Below, piece after piece: positions 61,047 to 64,000 of a DNA stretch of 64,000 nt. Where the stretch lies: positions 35,222,055-35,286,054 of the forward strand of contig JAKSZT010054334.1 in NCBI GenBank assembly GCA_026826555.1, written 5' to 3'. Both the position numbers and the translations under genes were made by a program. Origin of the DNA: Tolypeutes matacus (Eukaryota > Chordata > Mammalia > Cingulata > Chlamyphoridae). The notes under the pieces were generated by a model. It had not been told where the DNA came from. It saw only the letters and a list, made by a program, of their open reading frames with translations, and did not search any database. Position 1 is the first letter of the stretch. Each line of letters begins with the position of its first letter.

Positions 61047-61489
61047 TGGTCCTCTTTAAGAAATTTAACAGCTAATCTTCGTAGTGGATTCATAAATGCT
61101 GGTGACCTATCCAGATGAGTGTTTTTCCTAATTTTGTTTGCAGATAAACTGTTGTCAGATAAACCTAAAGTGATTGATTAAAAGCAGATTCCTGAGGATC
61201 TGTTACAGACTAGAGGAGACTAAGGAGATGTAACAATGAAATGAAAAGTGGGAACCTAGAATAGAAAGAAAAATAAGTGGAAAAATTGGTGAAACTCTGA
61301 TCTGTAGTTCAGGTAACAACCTTTTACCAATGATAAGTTTCTATTAAAAATTGTACTAAGGTATGCAAAAAATACATATTAGGAAAGTGAAGTGAGGGAA
61401 ATAAGAGAACTCTTTGTACATTTTCACAAGTTTTCTAAGTGCAAAATTTGTTCAGATATAAAAGCTTCCTTTTAAAAAAAAATAAAACC

Positions 61490-61620
61490 AGGTTTCTGTG
61501 CCCTATTCTAGACTTACTGAATCAGAATCTCTAGGAAGAAGACAAGGAATGTGTCTTTTCAAGATATTTCCCAGATAATTATTTTGCATACTAACTTTTA
61601 AGAATAACTCACAACACAGG
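61490..61620. mobile_element. MER5-like hAT fragment
   Basis: TTACTGAATCAGAATCTCTA followed by the spaced AATGTGTCTTTTCAAG segment resembles the central part of MER5/MER20-type elements. Ends are not preserved. Confidence 0.5.
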
Positions 61621-64000
61621 TTTTCCTGAAAAGGTCTTGCTCTAATCCTACTTCTAAGGTAAAGAGGGAGACTGGGCAGTAATAGAAGTCATCTCTACAC
61701 AGGAATGGCTATGCCAGGATCCAAGTTGGGTCTCCACAATGCAGACGATGGGCAATCTTGCCAGTACAGGTTATTTGTACTCTCTCATTCCCTTCACTGG
61801 ATCCATATTCTAAAGCTGTGTCATGCATCTTCAGATAGAAGAGTTTACCTTGGGAGGATCATTTTGATATTTTGTAAGCTTACATAAAAGTCTGCCTGTA
61901 ATTTTATAGGAAGGTGAAATATCAAACAATATCAATAGTTTGATATTGATGCTCTAAAATAAACTTGTAAAAAATACCACATTACAGGAAGGATGCACTT
62001 TGAAAAGAAATGTTGGATTTTTCTAAACTGGATACAAATCAATCATAAATCTAATGCTTAACCCTGCTGATATGTCATTGCTGGAATGGCGTGCCATTCA
62101 TACTGTTAAATGAACATTTTCATTTCCCAGAAGAGTGATCTGCTGTCCATCCTTATAACATGGCGTATTGTTCCCAGGCCATTTACATCAGCACTGCTTC
62201 CTTACGATGGACCTGCTTCATTGGTTTACATAAGTTAAGGGATGCTTTAAAATAAACTAGGAAAGAATGTATCAACCCGTTGTTCATGATTAATCAGAAA
62301 GATTGTGTGACAGCAAGAAGATGCATCAGAATATAAGAGGAATATTATGGACACTGACTTTAATAATATAGTGTATACATTTAAACAGCCTTATTTGGAA
62401 ATGATCCATATTGACTATATGCATCAAAAGTGTGATTTAGAGGAGTTTTTCTGGTGCATTATGATTATGTGACTAGAACCAGGAAACAATATTTGTAGTT
62501 GCAATCATCTAATGAATCCTGTCTTTTAAAAAAAGATCTTTTAGAACTTTCTCTTTGGAAATATGCTTAACAGATTTGAAGTGCTTTTATGGGGGTTCAG
62601 AAACTAGTTTGCCTTTTTTTTTTTTTTTTTTTGAATAAATTAGATTGAATAATTTTGAGGAAATATCTTCATTTTCACATGTTTTACTTAAGTAAATATT
62701 CCAAGTAAATAGCAAAGCTGTAAATAGAAAAAGATGGACTTTCCCACCCTCCCTGTATTTATTGCTACTGAGTAGAAACTTATCTAGTAACCAGCACAAA
62801 TTCCCGAAAAATGTTCTAAAATAAAAATTCCCCAAGGAAAAAGAGAAAAATATTTGTACAGATTCTACCATTCCCATGTGCATAGATTAAATATGCACAT
62901 ATTAAGAAATTGGTTTCTTACATATATATTTTTTAACTCACCATGTATCAGTTTACTAAATGAAACAAACTAGTAAGTCATGTGTGCATATATAGCATAC
63001 CCAATGCAAACGCATACAGGAGTACTAGCGTGAACTCTTTAACAAATCCTCATTATTCAGGTAGTTAAATAGCAAGCTAAATAGCAGCACCACCATGCTG
63101 TAAATCCTCAAGGTTGACAGAGAAGTGGTTATGACAGCTCTCACATTATCTTATTGCAGAATCGAGGCAGTAGTCACAGCTGGCTCATATGTCAAAATGT
63201 GTCAGGACTTAAATAGTAAAACAGGAGTGCAACAGCAATTGGCTTTTCAATCAATAACACAATCAATATATTTCACAGATATTTTCCCATATCTAAATTA
63301 CTCTGCAGAGATGAGGGAGCCTGACTTAGTGTTTATAAATCAATAAAACACACAGCTAAAGGACATCTGCTCCTGTTCTTTTACTTCAAGGTGCTGTTTG
63401 CCTTTTCTTTCCAATGCTCTTCTTATTTAAAAATTTGCTTTTGAGGACAAACAGCCCTCCTGTGCACACAAACCAGCTTACTGCTGCATTTTGTGCACAT
63501 GATGTTTTTAATAATTTTGTGCTTCAGCATTCAGCTTAGTGTAAGGACAGCTTTTCTTAGCTTAGAATGCTTTGACTGTTAGAATTAATAAAGCAGCTTT
63601 CAAATTTCAAGTAATATATGCTACATAAACTTCAAATAAATAATATCAAAGTACAGCACCCAGACTTACAGGTTGATATAATAACCCAGGGCATTATTTT
63701 TTCTCTCACATGGAACAATATTCTTGCTGAAAATTATATATTGTATTTGTACAGATATGCTGTGAATGAGAAAAATGCTGTCCTCTACAAATCTATCCCC
63801 TTTGCTGAGAGATATGATGAGGCAAAGAAAATCTACAATTTAATGCAATACTCTAATACTGACATATAATTTTATTTCCATCCTGTATATCAAGATGAGG
63901 TGGAGTATGAAGCATGCTTTAACAAAAGCTGTGGTATTCTTAGTTAAAGCTGCCATAGTCTATCATTAGCCTCTATAACACAAAGTAATACTATGTTTCA
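61621..64000. other. No recognised gene or repeat; possible single-copy non-coding DNA
   Basis: This stretch shows no repeat family apart from a T19 run at 62,614-62,632. The frames at 63,125-63,346 and 63,618-63,869 lack recognisable motifs or splice context. The balanced composition and lack of repeat signatures at 62,000-62,500 and 63,080-63,600 make it the best place to look for a conserved non-coding element, but conservation cannot be judged from one sequence. Confidence 0.4.

Noticed and set aside
63618..63869. 83-residue plus-strand frame with a protein-like C-terminus
   Set aside because: No motif, no splice signals that would make sense of it, and no second exon. A frame of this length is expected by chance in 64 kb of AT-rich DNA.

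Overview
The window looks like non-coding DNA from a placental mammal, most likely a xenarthran and perhaps an armadillo. It is AT-rich. It carries mammal-wide fossils (MIR, L2, MER5-type hAT elements, MLT1-like LTRs) together with younger repeats I associate with xenarthrans: SINEs with a tRNA-like head resembling the armadillo DAS family, a MaLR-type LTR family beginning near TGTAGCAGTTTGATATTG, and long L1 elements. The clade call rests on recognising these repeats, not on a database search. I found no convincing host protein-coding exon, tRNA, rRNA or other RNA gene. The longer open frames are broken L1 ORF2/ORF1 pieces or chance frames.

Layout. 1-6,700: L1 3' ends, a SINE, a hAT fossil and two MaLR-type LTRs. 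6,700-12,700: mostly unrecognised DNA with MIR and L2 pieces. 12,735-15,235: L2 on the minus strand, split by a MaLR-type LTR. 15,470-34,290: a stack of insertions built on one old minus-strand L1. That old L1 was cut by (i) a full-length L1 at 16,760-26,061, (ii) a 1.7 kb piece that is essentially only an L1 5' UTR at 28,132-29,860, with a SINE inside it, (iii) a short SINE at 30,149-30,233, (iv) a 5'-inverted L1 at 30,249-31,001, and probably (v) a group of LTRs at 31,372-33,749, which itself holds a hAT inside one LTR and an LTR inside another. 34,290-39,500: mostly unrecognised DNA with one short L1 tail and a 43-bp exact direct repeat. 39,500-43,640: a second old L1 on the minus strand, interrupted by a 1 kb L1 3'-UTR insertion. 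43,640-55,790: mostly unrecognised DNA with MIRs and an LTR. 55,800-61,620: L2, LTRs, MIR and MER5-type fossils. 61,620-64,000: no recognised repeat.

The most informative object is the L1 at 16,760-26,061. It has 13-bp target-site duplications, the expected TTTT/AA nick site, both ORFs (each broken), a YY1-like CAAGATGGC motif at its extreme 5' end, and a GC-richer 5' UTR containing about two tandem monomers of roughly 200 bp. Its apparent 3' UTR is about 3 kb and seems to hold two different L1 3' ends in tandem. No operating gene system was found. What the window offers is a readable order of transposition events with several target-site duplications.
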